Source of the DNA: UBA822 sp965249775
GTDB taxonomy: Bacteria > Gemmatimonadota > Gemmatimonadetes > Longimicrobiales > Gaopeijiaceae
Direction of reading: 5' to 3'
Assembly: GCA_965249775.1 (NCBI GenBank)
Contig: OZ252253.1
Location: 4,154,001 to 4,218,000, forward strand
DNA: 64,000 nt
In this document: in pieces, positions 33,448 through 43,441 of the stretch
Numbering within the stretch: position 1 is the first letter of the stretch
Layout: every line of letters begins with the position of its first letter
The notes under the pieces: generated by a model
Database searches by the model: none
The model's input: the letters and a program-made list of their open reading frames with translations, nothing else
Told to the model about the DNA's origin: nothing
Program-made: the position numbers and the translations under genes

Positions 33448-34689
33448 TTACATACCACTTTGATTGCCTTCCATACCGCCGTACGTGTGTGTCTCGCCCG
33501 GCCAGAGAGCACCCTGGTCCGCACTCGGGATCGGGCCAATGCCCATATAACGGAACTTCTGAAGGCGCCTGCCTTGGTACGTCTCGGTCGTGTAGATGTT
33601 TCCGTCCGAGTCGGTGTCGATGCTGTGCACCGCAAAGAACAGTCCGGGCTGCCGCCCGCCGTCCCCGAAGCTCGTCAGGACTTCCATCGTCTCACGCAGG
33701 ATGATGTAAACCTTCATGTTCTGGCCGTCGGCCAGGTAGAGGTAGGTCTGATCCGGATCGGGCGAGAAGGCGATGTCCCAGGTCGAGCCCTGAGATCGCG
33801 TGTTGGGCGCGAACTGTACTTCCTGCACGAACGTTCCGTCCAGCTGGAAGACCTGTACCCGGTCCGCACCACGGTCACAGACGTACACCAGGCCGTCGAG
33901 GCTCGGCTCGGCGCAGTGCACCGGGCCTTGGAATTGCGGCGGCGGAGGCGTTCCGTCCCGGTTGGACCATCGAGTCATGGTCCTGGCTTCCTCGTCGTCC
34001 GGCGTGTTCCCGTAAGCACCCCAGAAGCGCTTGAACGCGCCAGTGTTCGCGTCGAGGACTACGACCCGCTTGTTCCCGTAACCATCCGCCACGAACATCT
34101 CGTTGGTGGCGGCATGGAAGGAAATCTTCGCCACCTGCGAGAAGTTCATCTCGTCGAGGCTGCTACGCCCCTCAGTCGCCGGATCGCCGATCTGCTGGAG
34201 AAACGTGCCATCGGCGGCGAACTTGAGGACGTGCTTGTCGGCGCCGTTGCCGCCGATCCAGACGTTGCCCATGGCGTCGATCCCAAGCCCGTGGTTCGAC
34301 GTGGGCCAATCGTACTGTCCCGTCTCGCTGGCTCCCCCGAAGGAGGAGACCAGATTGCCCTCCTGATCGAACTCCATGACCGGTGGGCCCGGCTGGCAGC
34401 ACTCACTGACCCCCGAAGTAAGGCCGACCTCCTGACCCATGAACCGGTCCGGCGTGTTCCGATGAACGATCCAGATGTGATCCCGCTGATCCACCGCAAC
34501 ACCGATCATTTCTCCCACCAGCCAGTGATTGGGAAGCGGTTGCGGGAATAGCGGGTCCACTTCGAACCTGGGAGCCATTCCGGGATCCCCAAAGTTACCG
34601 TTGAGGGCAGGACTCCCCTCGCCGGCCGTGCACCCGCTGACGAATGCGGCCACGGCCACGCCAACGAGAAGATTGAGCTTGCGTTTCAT
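33448..34689 (-). CDS. NHL-type six-bladed beta-propeller lipoprotein (1)
   Basis: 413 residues from the ATG at 34689, preceded by GGAGGAAGG. Lipobox cysteine at residue 20 (AFVSGC). The propeller repeats are visible as NHGLGIDAMGNVWIGGNGAD, EMFVADGYGNKRVVVLD, GLVYVCDRGADRVQVFQLDG and SIDTDSDGNIYTTETYQGRR. A vicinal cysteine pair (Cys97-Cys98, SECCQPGPP) and further cysteines (HCAEPS, VCDRG) are shared with the two paralogues at 40673 and 41993. The nearest known type is the peptidyl-alpha-hydroxyglycine lyase-like propeller family, but catalytic function is unproven. Confidence 0.85.
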   Translation of the reverse strand: MKRKLNLLVGVAVAAFVSGCTAGEGSPALNGNFGDPGMAPRFEVDPLFPQPLPNHWLVGEMIGVAVDQRDHIWIVHRNTPDRFMGQEVGLTSGVSECCQPGPPVMEFDQEGNLVSSFGGASETGQYDWPTSNHGLGIDAMGNVWIGGNGADKHVLKFAADGTFLQQIGDPATEGRSSLDEMNFSQVAKISFHAATNEMFVADGYGNKRVVVLDANTGAFKRFWGAYGNTPDDEEARTMTRWSNRDGTPPPPQFQGPVHCAEPSLDGLVYVCDRGADRVQVFQLDGTFVQEVQFAPNTRSQGSTWDIAFSPDPDQTYLYLADGQNMKVYIILRETMEVLTSFGDGGRQPGLFFAVHSIDTDSDGNIYTTETYQGRRLQKFRYMGIGPIPSADQGALWPGETHTYGGMEGNQSGM

Positions 34690-34912
34690 CGACCTTCCTC
34701 CATCTCTGTGCAAGTGCCTTGTCGGGGTCGCGGCGGATCACCGGCAAATAGATCCCGAGACCGACTTCTAAAGAGGACGGCCTACGGGATCATTCCCGAC
34801 CCGACCGAGTCTATACGGCTCTCGGTCGCTACCCGATCTAAGTTGCTGTATGTTGGTTCCGCAAGTGCCTTCCGGAAAACACCACCACCACGATCGCTCA
34901 GGGAGGACGCGA

Positions 34913-36292
34913 GTGCTTGCTCGTCAGCGTAGAGTCGTCTTACTGGCCGCCGCCCTCACAGTGGCGGCTGGTCTGGTCGTGGCGCTCCCTCTGCGTGCCC
35001 CGGCCCACGACACGCCCGCCGACGTGACGGTTCAGATCTTCGTCAAACCCGAAGGACGAACACTTCGGCTACTCCTCCGGGTGCCGCTGACCGCCATGCA
35101 GGACATCAACTTTCCGACGCGTGGCCCGGGTTATCTGGAGATCGACCAGGCGGATCCGCAGCTCGAAGAGGGCGCGGTGTTGTGGCTCGCCGAGCCCATG
35201 GAGCTGTTCGAATCAGGCACCCGACTGCCGTTCCCCGAAATCGCGGCCATCAAGGTATCCATTGCGTCCGATGAGTCATGGAGGGAATACGACACTGCCC
35301 TGGAGCACGTCTTCGGGCCCAAGCTGTCCAACGACATCGACATGATATGGACGCAGGCGCTGCTCGACGTGCTGTTCGAGTACCCGATCGCGTCGGAGGC
35401 ATCGGACTTCTCGATCCGGCCGGGGCTCGAGCGGCTCGCGTCCCGCGTCCAAACCGTTCTCCGTTTCATGCCGCCCGGCGGTGCCGTGCGAGCGTTCACG
35501 TTTGTCGGTGACCCCGGGCTCGTCCCTCTCGACCCGCGGTGGCACCAGGCGGCCTTGCGGTTCGTGTGGTCGGGTTTCCTCCACATCCTGGACGGCATCG
35601 ACCACCTGTTGTTCCTCCTGTGTCTGGTCATTCCGTTCCGGAAATTCAACGCCCTGGTCCCGATCGTGACGGCCTTCACGGTGGCCCATTCGGTTACGCT
35701 GATTGCTTCCGCGTACGGCTATGCCCCCGGTGGACTCTGGTTTCCGCCGTTCGTGGAGACTTTGATCGCGGCCTCGATCCTGTACATGGCGCTCGAAAAT
35801 ATAGTGGGAGCTAGCGTACGCCGGCGCTGGATCGTCACATTCGCGTTCGGACTCGTTCATGGGTTCGGGTTCTCCTTCGCGCTGCGCGAATCGCTTCAGT
35901 TCGCCGGGGGCCACCTACTGACGTCCTTGTTGTCATTCAACGTCGGCGTCGAGCTCGGACAGTTGCTGGTTCTCGTGCTTTGCATTCCTGTGCTTGAGCT
36001 CCTCTTCCGACACGTGGTCGCGGAACGATTGGGGACGATCCTTCTTTCGGCCTTCGTGGCGCACACCGGATGGCACTGGATGGCCGAGCGTTGGTTGATC
36101 TTCAGGCAATACCAGATCCAATGGCCCGAGCTGAGCATTGGTTTCTTCATCGATCTGCTCGGTTGGCTGATCCTGGCCCTGGTCGTCGGGGGCTTGGGGT
36201 GGCTGGCGTTTGGCAAGCTGTGGAATCCTGCTGCGCGTGGCGCCGCTGGCAGCAGCCCCGGTCCCGACCCAGAAATCGTCGCCGAGGAATAG
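34913..36292 (+). CDS. HupE/UreJ-2 family membrane protein
   Basis: 459 residues from a GTG at 34913 with GGGAGGACG upstream; the frame is open to 34850. After a signal peptide (LLAAALTVAAGLVVALPLRA) comes a periplasmic domain of about 200 residues. Then six or seven membrane helices carry the family motif FLHILDGIDHLLFLLCLVIP and the sequence FAFGLVHGFGFSFALRE. HupE/UreJ proteins are thought to be metal permeases. Many long homologues sit beside secreted protein genes with no known role. The stop codon is duplicated by a 14-base tandem repeat. Confidence 0.85.
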   Translation: MLARQRRVVLLAAALTVAAGLVVALPLRAPAHDTPADVTVQIFVKPEGRTLRLLLRVPLTAMQDINFPTRGPGYLEIDQADPQLEEGAVLWLAEPMELFESGTRLPFPEIAAIKVSIASDESWREYDTALEHVFGPKLSNDIDMIWTQALLDVLFEYPIASEASDFSIRPGLERLASRVQTVLRFMPPGGAVRAFTFVGDPGLVPLDPRWHQAALRFVWSGFLHILDGIDHLLFLLCLVIPFRKFNALVPIVTAFTVAHSVTLIASAYGYAPGGLWFPPFVETLIAASILYMALENIVGASVRRRWIVTFAFGLVHGFGFSFALRESLQFAGGHLLTSLLSFNVGVELGQLLVLVLCIPVLELLFRHVVAERLGTILLSAFVAHTGWHWMAERWLIFRQYQIQWPELSIGFFIDLLGWLILALVVGGLGWLAFGKLWNPAARGAAGSSPGPDPEIVAEE

Positions 36293-36305
36293 TCGCCGCG
36301 GAATA
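36278..36305. repeat. 14-base tandem duplication across a stop codon
   Basis: GTCGCCGAGGAATA is followed by GTCGCCGCGGAATA with one mismatch. The first unit ends in the TA of the hupE-like TAG stop. Confidence 0.6.
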
Positions 36306-36687
36306 GTCCAGGAGAACATCGATGCACAGCCACTCCCGTCTCGCCGCGGTGAGCCTCGGCCTTTTGCTCCTCCTCACCGGGTTGAGCCTCAGCCCCGCCC
36401 TCCTCACCACCTCGGCGCTCGCGCAGACACACCATACGACCAACGCGCCTGCCGCCGTCTCTGCAGGGGCGTTTGCGACGGCGGTCGTCTTCGAGGGTGG
36501 AGAGATCTTCGTGGGGCGGCCCGGCGAGTTCGCCTTTTTTCCGATCCTGCCCAACCATGCGGGTACCGTGCATGTTTTCGGACTCGACGACAACATGGAC
36601 TGGGACGAAACCGCCATGCTTACGTCCGAGTCGGTGCAAGTGGGTGACGGTTTTGGCGCGTCCCTGGCGGTGGATGAAAACACGCTG

Positions 36688-37776
36688 CTAGTGTAGTGTC
36701 GCCAAAGTCTCATTGGCTTTGTTGACCTTCTTGAGGATCTGGCGGACGGTGGCTGTCCATGTGAAAGGTGTGGGGTTTTCGTTGCGGCACTCGATGTAGT
36801 CGGTGATGGCTTGGATCAACTCGTCCACGCTGGTAACGGCGAGCCGCCGCAGTTGTCGCTCGGTGAGTTCGCTGAAGAAGCGTTCGACAAGATTGAGCCA
36901 CGAGGCCGAGGTGGGCGTGAAATGGAAATGGACTCGCCGATGACGTTGGAGCCACTGTTTCACCTTGGGATGTTTGTGCGTGGCGTAGTTGTCGAGGATG
37001 ACGTGGATGTCGAGATCCTTGGCCGTCGTGCGCACGACCGTGTTCATGAACTTGAGAAACTCCTGATGGCGATGCTTCGGCATGCACTCCTGAATGACGT
37101 GGCCGGTGGCCACATCGAGGGCCGCAAATAGCGTGGTCGTGCCATGGCGCTTGTAATCGTGGGTGAAGGTGCCGGCGCGCCCGCGCTTCAGCGGCAGGCC
37201 TGGCTGGGTGCGATCCAGGGCCTGGATCTGGCTCTTCTCATCAAAGGAGAAGACGATCGCCCGCTCAGGCGGCTGCAGGTACAACCCGACGACATCCCGG
37301 AGTTTTTCTACGAAGGCGGGGTCGGTGGACAACTTGAACGACCGGACCCGATGGGGGCGCAACCCATGGGCCTTCCAGATGCGCGCAATCGTGGAGTGAT
37401 GCAAGCCGGTCACTTCGGCCATCAGCCGCGTACTCCAATGGGTGCCGCGGCCCGTGGGCGGCGTCGTTTGTGTCGTGCGGTGCACGATGGCTTCTTCCTC
37501 GGCCAGGGTAATACGTTTCGGGCGTCCCGACCGCGGGCGGTCGGCCCGGAGGGCCGCAAGCCCGCCAGCCTCATACCGATCCAACCAGAGTGTGACGGTC
37601 GGGCGCGAGACGCCGACATCACCACAAATAGTCGAGCCCGAGTCCCCCGCAGCGGACCCGAGCACAATGCGGGCGCGCTCGACCACGCGTTGGGGGGTCG
37701 TGCGGGATCGGACCAGCGATTCGAGGCGCGCGCGGTCCCCGCGGCGCAGTGGCATAACACGTATGGGTAGTGGCAT
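36688..37776 (-). CDS. IS630 family transposase (copy 2)
   Basis: Same protein as in copy 1, about 362 residues from the ATG at 37776, with the DDE residues in FDEKSQIQALDR, VILDNYATHKH and SWLNLVERFF. The TAG stop is again completed by the base outside the element. The element looks intact and probably still mobile. Confidence 0.95.
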   Translation of the reverse strand: MPLPIRVMPLRRGDRARLESLVRSRTTPQRVVERARIVLGSAAGDSGSTICGDVGVSRPTVTLWLDRYEAGGLAALRADRPRSGRPKRITLAEEEAIVHRTTQTTPPTGRGTHWSTRLMAEVTGLHHSTIARIWKAHGLRPHRVRSFKLSTDPAFVEKLRDVVGLYLQPPERAIVFSFDEKSQIQALDRTQPGLPLKRGRAGTFTHDYKRHGTTTLFAALDVATGHVIQECMPKHRHQEFLKFMNTVVRTTAKDLDIHVILDNYATHKHPKVKQWLQRHRRVHFHFTPTSASWLNLVERFFSELTERQLRRLAVTSVDELIQAITDYIECRNENPTPFTWTATVRQILKKVNKANETLATLH

Positions 37777-37833
37777 GTCATACAATACCACGTAGCCTTA
37801 TATCATGCAAGATAATTTAGCGACACTACACTA
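36689..37833 (-). mobile_element. IS630-family insertion sequence, copy 2
   Basis: 1145 bases with the same terminal repeats and encoded protein as the copy at 2613-3757, again flanked by duplicated TA in a CTAG target. I saw no base difference between the copies. It interrupts the FG-GAP/LVIVD gene. Confidence 0.95.
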
Positions 37834-39957
37834 GTGGGTGCACCGACGGCTCGCGGGGGTCGCGGAGCCGTCTACGTGTTTAGCCGGGCGAGTGAAGACG
37901 CCCCGTGGCAGGAAGTCACGATCCTGCGAAGTGCGACCAGACGGGAAGGGGACGAATTCGGCGCAGCGGTGGCGGTGGCGATCGACGGGGAGTTCGCCTT
38001 GATCGGATCCCCCGGCCGCATGCAAGGCACCGGTGCCGTCCTTGTCTTTCGGCTGTTGGGCGGTGCATGGACGGAGGTCGCAACGGTCGAGGGCTCGGCG
38101 GTCTCGGTCGGTGAGCGGTTCGGTACGGCGCTGGCAGTCGAGGCGAATCGCCTGCTCGTGGGTGCGCCGGGGCCCTTTCCGGGTCTCCTCCCTGGTGATG
38201 CCACGTTCCCGCGCGCGGGCTCCGCATACGTGTTCGACCTCGAAGGTGGGGAGTTTATCGAGAGCGCCCGACTGACACCGGGAGACAACAGACCCGGTGT
38301 ATTCGGGCAAGCCGTCGTGCTCGGTGGGGACGAGGCGTTCCTCGGCGCGCCGCTCGGTAATCAGTTCAGCGGGGCGGTCCATCACTTCATGCTCGACGGC
38401 TCCGGCGGGTGGATCGAAGGTCCTCAGATCACCGCGTCGACATCAGCGCCCGGATCCGCGTTCGGGATGTCCGTTTCATATGCTGCGGGAGATTTGTGGG
38501 TTGGCGCACCGCTCGGGGGAGCTGCGTACGTTTTCCGGCGCTCCGAGGATGGGCAGTGGCGGGAGATCGAGATCTTTAGCATCGCTGGTGCCAATTCGTA
38601 CATGGGCGTGAGCGTCGCCGCCGGTGAGGACATGGCCATCGTGGGATCCCCCGGAGCGGATTTCTTCGAGGGCCTGGGAAGCGTCTATAGTAAGGTTGGC
38701 GCGACCGGGGATTGGACCGAGATGACGTCGCTCATCGACGAGAGCGCTGGGATGGAGAGTATTCTCGGGGCACCGACCGCCTGTGAGCAGGGGGAGATCG
38801 CGGGGTTCGACTGCTCGGACATCGATCTGGTTTCTTTTTTGCCGGTTCAGGAGCTGGGTGCCGCCCGCGGCGTGATGGTGAATGACATATGGGGTTGGAC
38901 GGATCCACAGACCGGCACCGAATACGCACTGGTGGGTCGGATGGATGGGATGGCTTTCGTCAGCCTCGCGGATCCCGCGAATCCCCGCTACCTGGGCGAT
39001 CTTCGGCCCACGGAGGGCACCACCGCCAACTTGTGGCGCGACGTTAAAGTCTACGCCGATCATGCATTCATCGTCGCAGACGGTGCCGGAGCGCATGGCG
39101 TCCAGATATTCGATCTCACCCAGCTGCGTAGTGTGGGGGGCGCACCCATGACGTTCGAAGAGACCGCTCACTACGGTGGGATCTTCAGCGCACACAACAT
39201 CGTCATCAACGAGGCTACGGGCTTTGCATATGTCGTAGGTGCCAGCGCAGGTGGAGAAACCTGCGGGGGTGGGCTCCACATGATCGACATCCGCGAGCCC
39301 TCGAGCCCTATCTTCGCAGGATGCTTTTCAGACCCGTCAACCGGTGGTTCGGGAACCGGATACACCCACGACGCGCAGTGCGTCGTGTATGCCGGTCCCG
39401 ACGAGCAGTACCGCGAGCGCGAAATCTGTTTCGGAGCGAACGAGACGGCGTTGAGCATCGCCGACGTGACGGACAAGTCGAGCCCGGTTGCCGTCGCCTC
39501 GGCGACCTATCCGAACCCTTCGTACGTCCACCAGGGGTGGATCTCGGAAGATCATCGATTCTTCTTCGTAAACGACGAACTCGATGAGTTGGACGGCACG
39601 GTTACGGGGACCCGGACTCTCGTGTGGGACATCGAGGACCTGGATGATCCGATTCTGGCGAAGGAGCACATCGGCGAAACGGAATCGTCGGACCACAACC
39701 TCTACGTGCGCGGCCAATTGATGTACCAGTCGAACTACGTGAGCGGTCTCCGGATTCTCGATATATCCGATCCCGCAAATCCGCGCGAAGTCGGCCACTT
39801 CGATTCGGTTCCGGTGGGTGAAAACAGTCCTGGTTTCGCCGGCTCTTGGAGCAACTATCCGTTCTTCGAGAGTGGCGTGATCGTGTTCACGAGCATGCGT
39901 GAGGGACTGTTCGTCGTGCGGAGGGCGAGGCAGCCGGTACTCTAATAACGCCTTCGA

Positions 39958-40449
39958 CTATCTTCCTGGAATACCGAAGCAGAGGAGCGGTCCGTCCCGC
40001 GAAAAATCTCCTCCATCCAGTTCGGAGCCCAGCGGAAGCTCGAGCACACCCTCGGGCGCTGTCTGGCCCTTGACGTTGACCGCGGATTCGAACCAGAGGT
40101 TGTTCGCATCACTGTGCAGCTGGGCCACGTCCTCCGCGATCACCGCCCCGTAGTAGTTGTACCACGGCCCATCTCCGATTCGCGCGCGCGCGATCTCGCC
40201 GTCTTCCCCATCCGCCGCGGTCCCAGTGAGATAGGCGTGCCAGGTGAGGTGCCCGTATCCTTCGGCATAGGCCAGGTCGTTACAATGTGAGTCGCTTATC
40301 CGGACGGCAGGTTGGTCAGGCCCCCAAGTCGGTCCTTGGACGGCGATGAAGAAGTTCATTTCGGCGACCTGTCCCGCGAGGGCCTGAGCGGCGAGAAGGA
40401 CCTCCCCCACGATCAGGATTGCCCCCACGATGGCCGTTTCGGATTTCAT
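39958..40449 (-). CDS. Secreted lectin-like protein, paralogue of the 32607-33287 gene
   Basis: 163 residues, with GGGGAGG before the ATG. A signal peptide (VLLAAQALAGQ) precedes a domain sharing WHAYLTGTAADGEDGEIARA and RIGDGPWYNYYGAVIAEDVA with the gene at 32607. It ends LLCFGIPGR, like the CFAI ending of the paralogue. It lacks the lipobox and the longer disulfide-rich tail. Both copies neighbour NHL propeller genes. Function unknown. Confidence 0.7.
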   Translation of the reverse strand: MKSETAIVGAILIVGEVLLAAQALAGQVAEMNFFIAVQGPTWGPDQPAVRISDSHCNDLAYAEGYGHLTWHAYLTGTAADGEDGEIARARIGDGPWYNYYGAVIAEDVAQLHSDANNLWFESAVNVKGQTAPEGVLELPLGSELDGGDFSRDGPLLCFGIPGR

Positions 40450-40672
40450 CTGCCTCCCCTCGAGACTCGGATCAAGTTGGACCCCGATCCTGCGCTCGGT
40501 GAGCTAGCGGGATCGCCAAATGACTAGCGGTCGGTGTCCATCAACGTCAAGCCTGACGCCTACAACGTCAGGGTCGACGGCGGTCGAATCGGTCTGGACG
40601 GAGGGGGGAGGGTGGCGTACTATTCCTCCCCAAGAACGGTGGGAAGTTACTCATGCACAAGGTGGAGATCCG

Positions 40673-41881
40673 ATGAGGGACAGGAGTAGACGGATCGTCG
40701 GAGCGGTGGCCCTGGCACTGTTGGTCGGGTTGAGTGCCGCTTGTGGTCCCGGCGACAACGTACCGACGTTCGAAGTGGATGCTTTTTGGCCCGCGCCGTT
40801 GGAGTACCCCAACATCTTGGGGCCAGTGTCCGGCGTGACCGTGGCCGATGACGGCAACATCCTCATCGTAACCCGCCAGGACGGCTTCAGCCGGGCCAAC
40901 GAGGTCAACGTCGTAACCGAGACGGGCACCTGCTGCAGGCCGACGCAGGCCGTGCTGGAGTACGCCGCCGACGGCTCGCTGATCCGCGAGTGGGGCGGAC
41001 CGGATATGGGATATCCGTGGCCGGGACGGCCGCACGCGATCGCCGTCGACCCCGCAGGGAATATCTGGATCGGAGGTGGCGTGGCGCAGGCAGGGGGTGG
41101 ATTCCGTGGCCGCGGACGGGGTGGCGGCACGCCGCGTCCGCCGACGGTAGACACGCACATTCTCAAGTTCTCGCGCACTGGTCAGCATTTGATGACGATC
41201 GGCGAGACCGGTGGGACCGCGAGCAGCATGAGCAACAACAGCTTCGGCGGCGCCGCGGGGTTCGCCTTCGACGAGGGTGCGAACGAGGTCTTCGTGGCCG
41301 ATGGCTTTGCCAATAAGCGAGTCGCCGTGCTCGATATGGACTCTGGCGAGTTGATACGCTCATGGGGCGCCTACGGGAACTCGCCTGACGACTCGGATCT
41401 CGGGCCCTACAACCCCTCGGCTGAGCCAGCCCAGCAATTCAGGTCGGTCACGTGTGTTGAGCTCTCCAACGACGGGCTCTTGTACGTGTGCGATCGAGGG
41501 AACAATCGGATCCAGGTATTCGAGACGGACGGGACTTATGTGACCGAGGCGATGATCGCACCCGCGACCCGGGGCGATGGCGCGGTGTGGGACGTCGCCT
41601 TTTCGCCAGACGGCGCGCAGCGGTTCCTGTACGTCGCCGATGGCATGAACGAGCGGGTCCACATTCTCGACCGGGGAACGCTCGAGTTCCGGACCTCCTT
41701 CGGCGTGGGGGGACGCTATCCGGGCCACTTCCGCCAGTTGGGTAGCGTTGCGGTCGACGTAGACGGAAACGTATACACGGCTGAGCATGGCCAGGGAAGG
41801 CGTGTCCAGAAGTTCACGAACCTCGGGTTCGGTCCGGTCACGATGGAGCACCAAGGCGCGCTCTATCCCGCGTCGCAGTAA
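40673..41881 (+). CDS. NHL-type beta-propeller lipoprotein (2)
   Basis: 402 residues from the ATG at 40673, which follows GGTGGAG; the frame is open to 40520. Lipobox cysteine at residue 24 (LSAACGPGD). The propeller blades match those of the other two NHL genes (AIAVDPAGNIWIGGG, EVFVADGFANKRVAVLDMDS, GLLYVCDRGNNRIQVFETDG). The vicinal cysteines are Cys87-Cys88 (TGTCCRPTQ). A Gly/Arg-rich loop around residue 145 is unique to this copy. It is in tandem with the third paralogue, 110 bases apart. Confidence 0.85.
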   Translation: MRDRSRRIVGAVALALLVGLSAACGPGDNVPTFEVDAFWPAPLEYPNILGPVSGVTVADDGNILIVTRQDGFSRANEVNVVTETGTCCRPTQAVLEYAADGSLIREWGGPDMGYPWPGRPHAIAVDPAGNIWIGGGVAQAGGGFRGRGRGGGTPRPPTVDTHILKFSRTGQHLMTIGETGGTASSMSNNSFGGAAGFAFDEGANEVFVADGFANKRVAVLDMDSGELIRSWGAYGNSPDDSDLGPYNPSAEPAQQFRSVTCVELSNDGLLYVCDRGNNRIQVFETDGTYVTEAMIAPATRGDGAVWDVAFSPDGAQRFLYVADGMNERVHILDRGTLEFRTSFGVGGRYPGHFRQLGSVAVDVDGNVYTAEHGQGRRVQKFTNLGFGPVTMEHQGALYPASQ

Positions 41882-41992
41882 GGGCATGTAGTAAGAGCGC
41901 AGTACGAGCATACTGATGAAAGAACAACAGCAAGAGGCAGGCCTCACGCCACGCGGCGGGCGGGCCATGGCATCCGTAAAAGGAGAGAAGAT

Positions 41993-43195
41993 ATGAGGCG
42001 GCGACGGAACCTGATTTTCGGCGGCAGTCTGGTTGCAGCCATTGCCCTGCTCGGCATGGTGCGAGCGGGGCTGGAGACCGTGGCAAGCAGCACGCAAATG
42101 GTGCAAGCGCCGGCGTTCGAGGTGGACCCCTTCTGGCCGAAGCCTCTTCCGAACGGCTGGATCTACGGGACCGTCATCGGCGTGACCGTCGATGCCCAGG
42201 ATAATGTCTATATCGTGCACCGGGGTGTCGGCGGCGCAGAGGCCGCGGCGGACCAGGACCCGCCTCTGGCCGAATGCTGCTCCTCAGCGCCTCCAGTCAT
42301 GGTGTTCGATCCCGAGGGCAACTTCATACGAGGATGGGGCGGCCCCTCGCCGACGGAAGAGTACGTGTGGCCCGGCTCGAACCACGGGCTGGGGATCGAC
42401 CAGATGGGCAACGTCTGGATCGGTGGGAATGGCGGTCCTGACTCTCACGTGCTCAAGTTCACCGCCGAGGGCGAATACCTGGCCACCTACGGAATCCCCG
42501 GTCAGCCCATCGACAGCAAGGCCATGGACCACTTTGGACGGGTGGCCGATGTCGAGTTCGACTTCGCGGCCAACGAGGCGTACTTCTCGGACGGCTACGG
42601 AAACCGGCGGGTGGCCGTCGTCGACATCGATACGGGAGTGATCAAGAGAACCTGGGGCGCCTACGGCAACGAACCGGACGACGACTACGAGTACGAAGGG
42701 GCCCGACAGGGGGGGACCGGATGGTCCTCGGATATGTACATGGAGCAGCAGTTCCGCACCCCGGTCCACTGCGCCGAGCCGTCGAACGACGGTCTCGTCT
42801 ACGTATGTGATCGCCCCAACAACCGGGTCCAGGTCTTCCAGACGGATGGCACGTTCGTAGAAGAGGCGTTCTTCGCCCCCGCTACACTAGGCGACGGAGC
42901 CGTGTGGGACATCGCCTTCTCGCCCGACGAGGAGCAGAGCTTCATCTATATCGCCGACGGCAAGAACGCGAGGATTCGCATTGTGAACAGGGAGTCGATG
43001 CAGGAGGTCTCCACGATCGGTACCGGTGGCCGTTACGCCGGCATGTTCCAGGCGGCTCATAGCATCGACACGGACTCGCAGGGCAACATCTACCTGACGG
43101 AGACCTACGAGGGTCGGCGGCTCCACAAGTTCGTCTACAAAGGGATCATGAGCGTTCCGCGGCACCAGGGAGCTACGTGGCCGACGGGTCAGTGA
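41993..43195 (+). CDS. NHL-type beta-propeller secreted protein (3)
   Basis: 400 residues, preceded by AAAGGAGAG. The N-terminus is MRRRRNLIFGGSLVAAIALL, a Sec-like signal or anchor without a lipobox. The blades include NHGLGIDQMGNVWIGGNGGP, EAYFSDGYGNRRVAVVDIDT, LVYVCDRPNNRVQVFQTDGT and SIDTDSQGNIYLTETYEGRR. It carries the conserved vicinal cysteines Cys95-Cys96 (AECCSSAPP). It is closer to the 33448 protein than to its neighbour. A strong terminator follows. Confidence 0.85.
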   Translation: MRRRRNLIFGGSLVAAIALLGMVRAGLETVASSTQMVQAPAFEVDPFWPKPLPNGWIYGTVIGVTVDAQDNVYIVHRGVGGAEAAADQDPPLAECCSSAPPVMVFDPEGNFIRGWGGPSPTEEYVWPGSNHGLGIDQMGNVWIGGNGGPDSHVLKFTAEGEYLATYGIPGQPIDSKAMDHFGRVADVEFDFAANEAYFSDGYGNRRVAVVDIDTGVIKRTWGAYGNEPDDDYEYEGARQGGTGWSSDMYMEQQFRTPVHCAEPSNDGLVYVCDRPNNRVQVFQTDGTFVEEAFFAPATLGDGAVWDIAFSPDEEQSFIYIADGKNARIRIVNRESMQEVSTIGTGGRYAGMFQAAHSIDTDSQGNIYLTETYEGRRLHKFVYKGIMSVPRHQGATWPTGQ

Positions 43196-43247
43196 GACGA
43201 GAGTAAGACGACAGACTCCGTCGTGAGAGCGAGGACGGCCTGATTGC

Positions 43248-43286
43248 AAGTGCCCGGTGACCGTTTAGGTCACCGGGCACTTTTTT
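43248..43286 (+). terminator. Rho-independent terminator
   Basis: GTGCCCGGTGACC (43250-43262) pairs perfectly with GGTCACCGGGCAC (43268-43280) over a five-base loop, followed by six T residues. It ends the NHL gene pair. Confidence 0.95.
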
Positions 43287-43441
43287 CAGCGGCTCGGGAG
43301 GGGCTGAGGCTGTGTCTACTCCGGTGTGGTCGCCGGTTCGATCCCAGTTTGGTGGACAAAACCTCACGTTAAGTTACATTTAGTCCATAACGACCCCGGC
43401 AAGGCGTGGGACAGAATATAACGTTACGCGAGGTTTCATCC

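Larger units (their letters stand above)
36322..39945 (+). pseudogene. FG-GAP/LVIVD (choice-of-anchor B type) secreted protein gene split by IS630
   Basis: The 5' part, 36322-36690, encodes 123 residues: a signal peptide (SLSPALLTTSALAQ) and the first propeller blades, ending DENTLL. The 3' part starts at 37834 and runs 703 residues. Deleting 36691-37833 joins ...ENTLL to VGAPTARGGRGAVYVF in frame, giving one 826-residue protein. Residues to about 430 are FG-GAP/integrin-like repeats (GDEFGAAVAVAIDGEFALIG). The rest is an LVIVD-type propeller (NDIWGWTDPQTGTEYALVGR, SIADVTDKSSPVAVA). The family is secreted and adhesive-looking. The 3' part could begin at the GTG at 37834, but it would lack the signal peptide. 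Confidence 0.92.
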
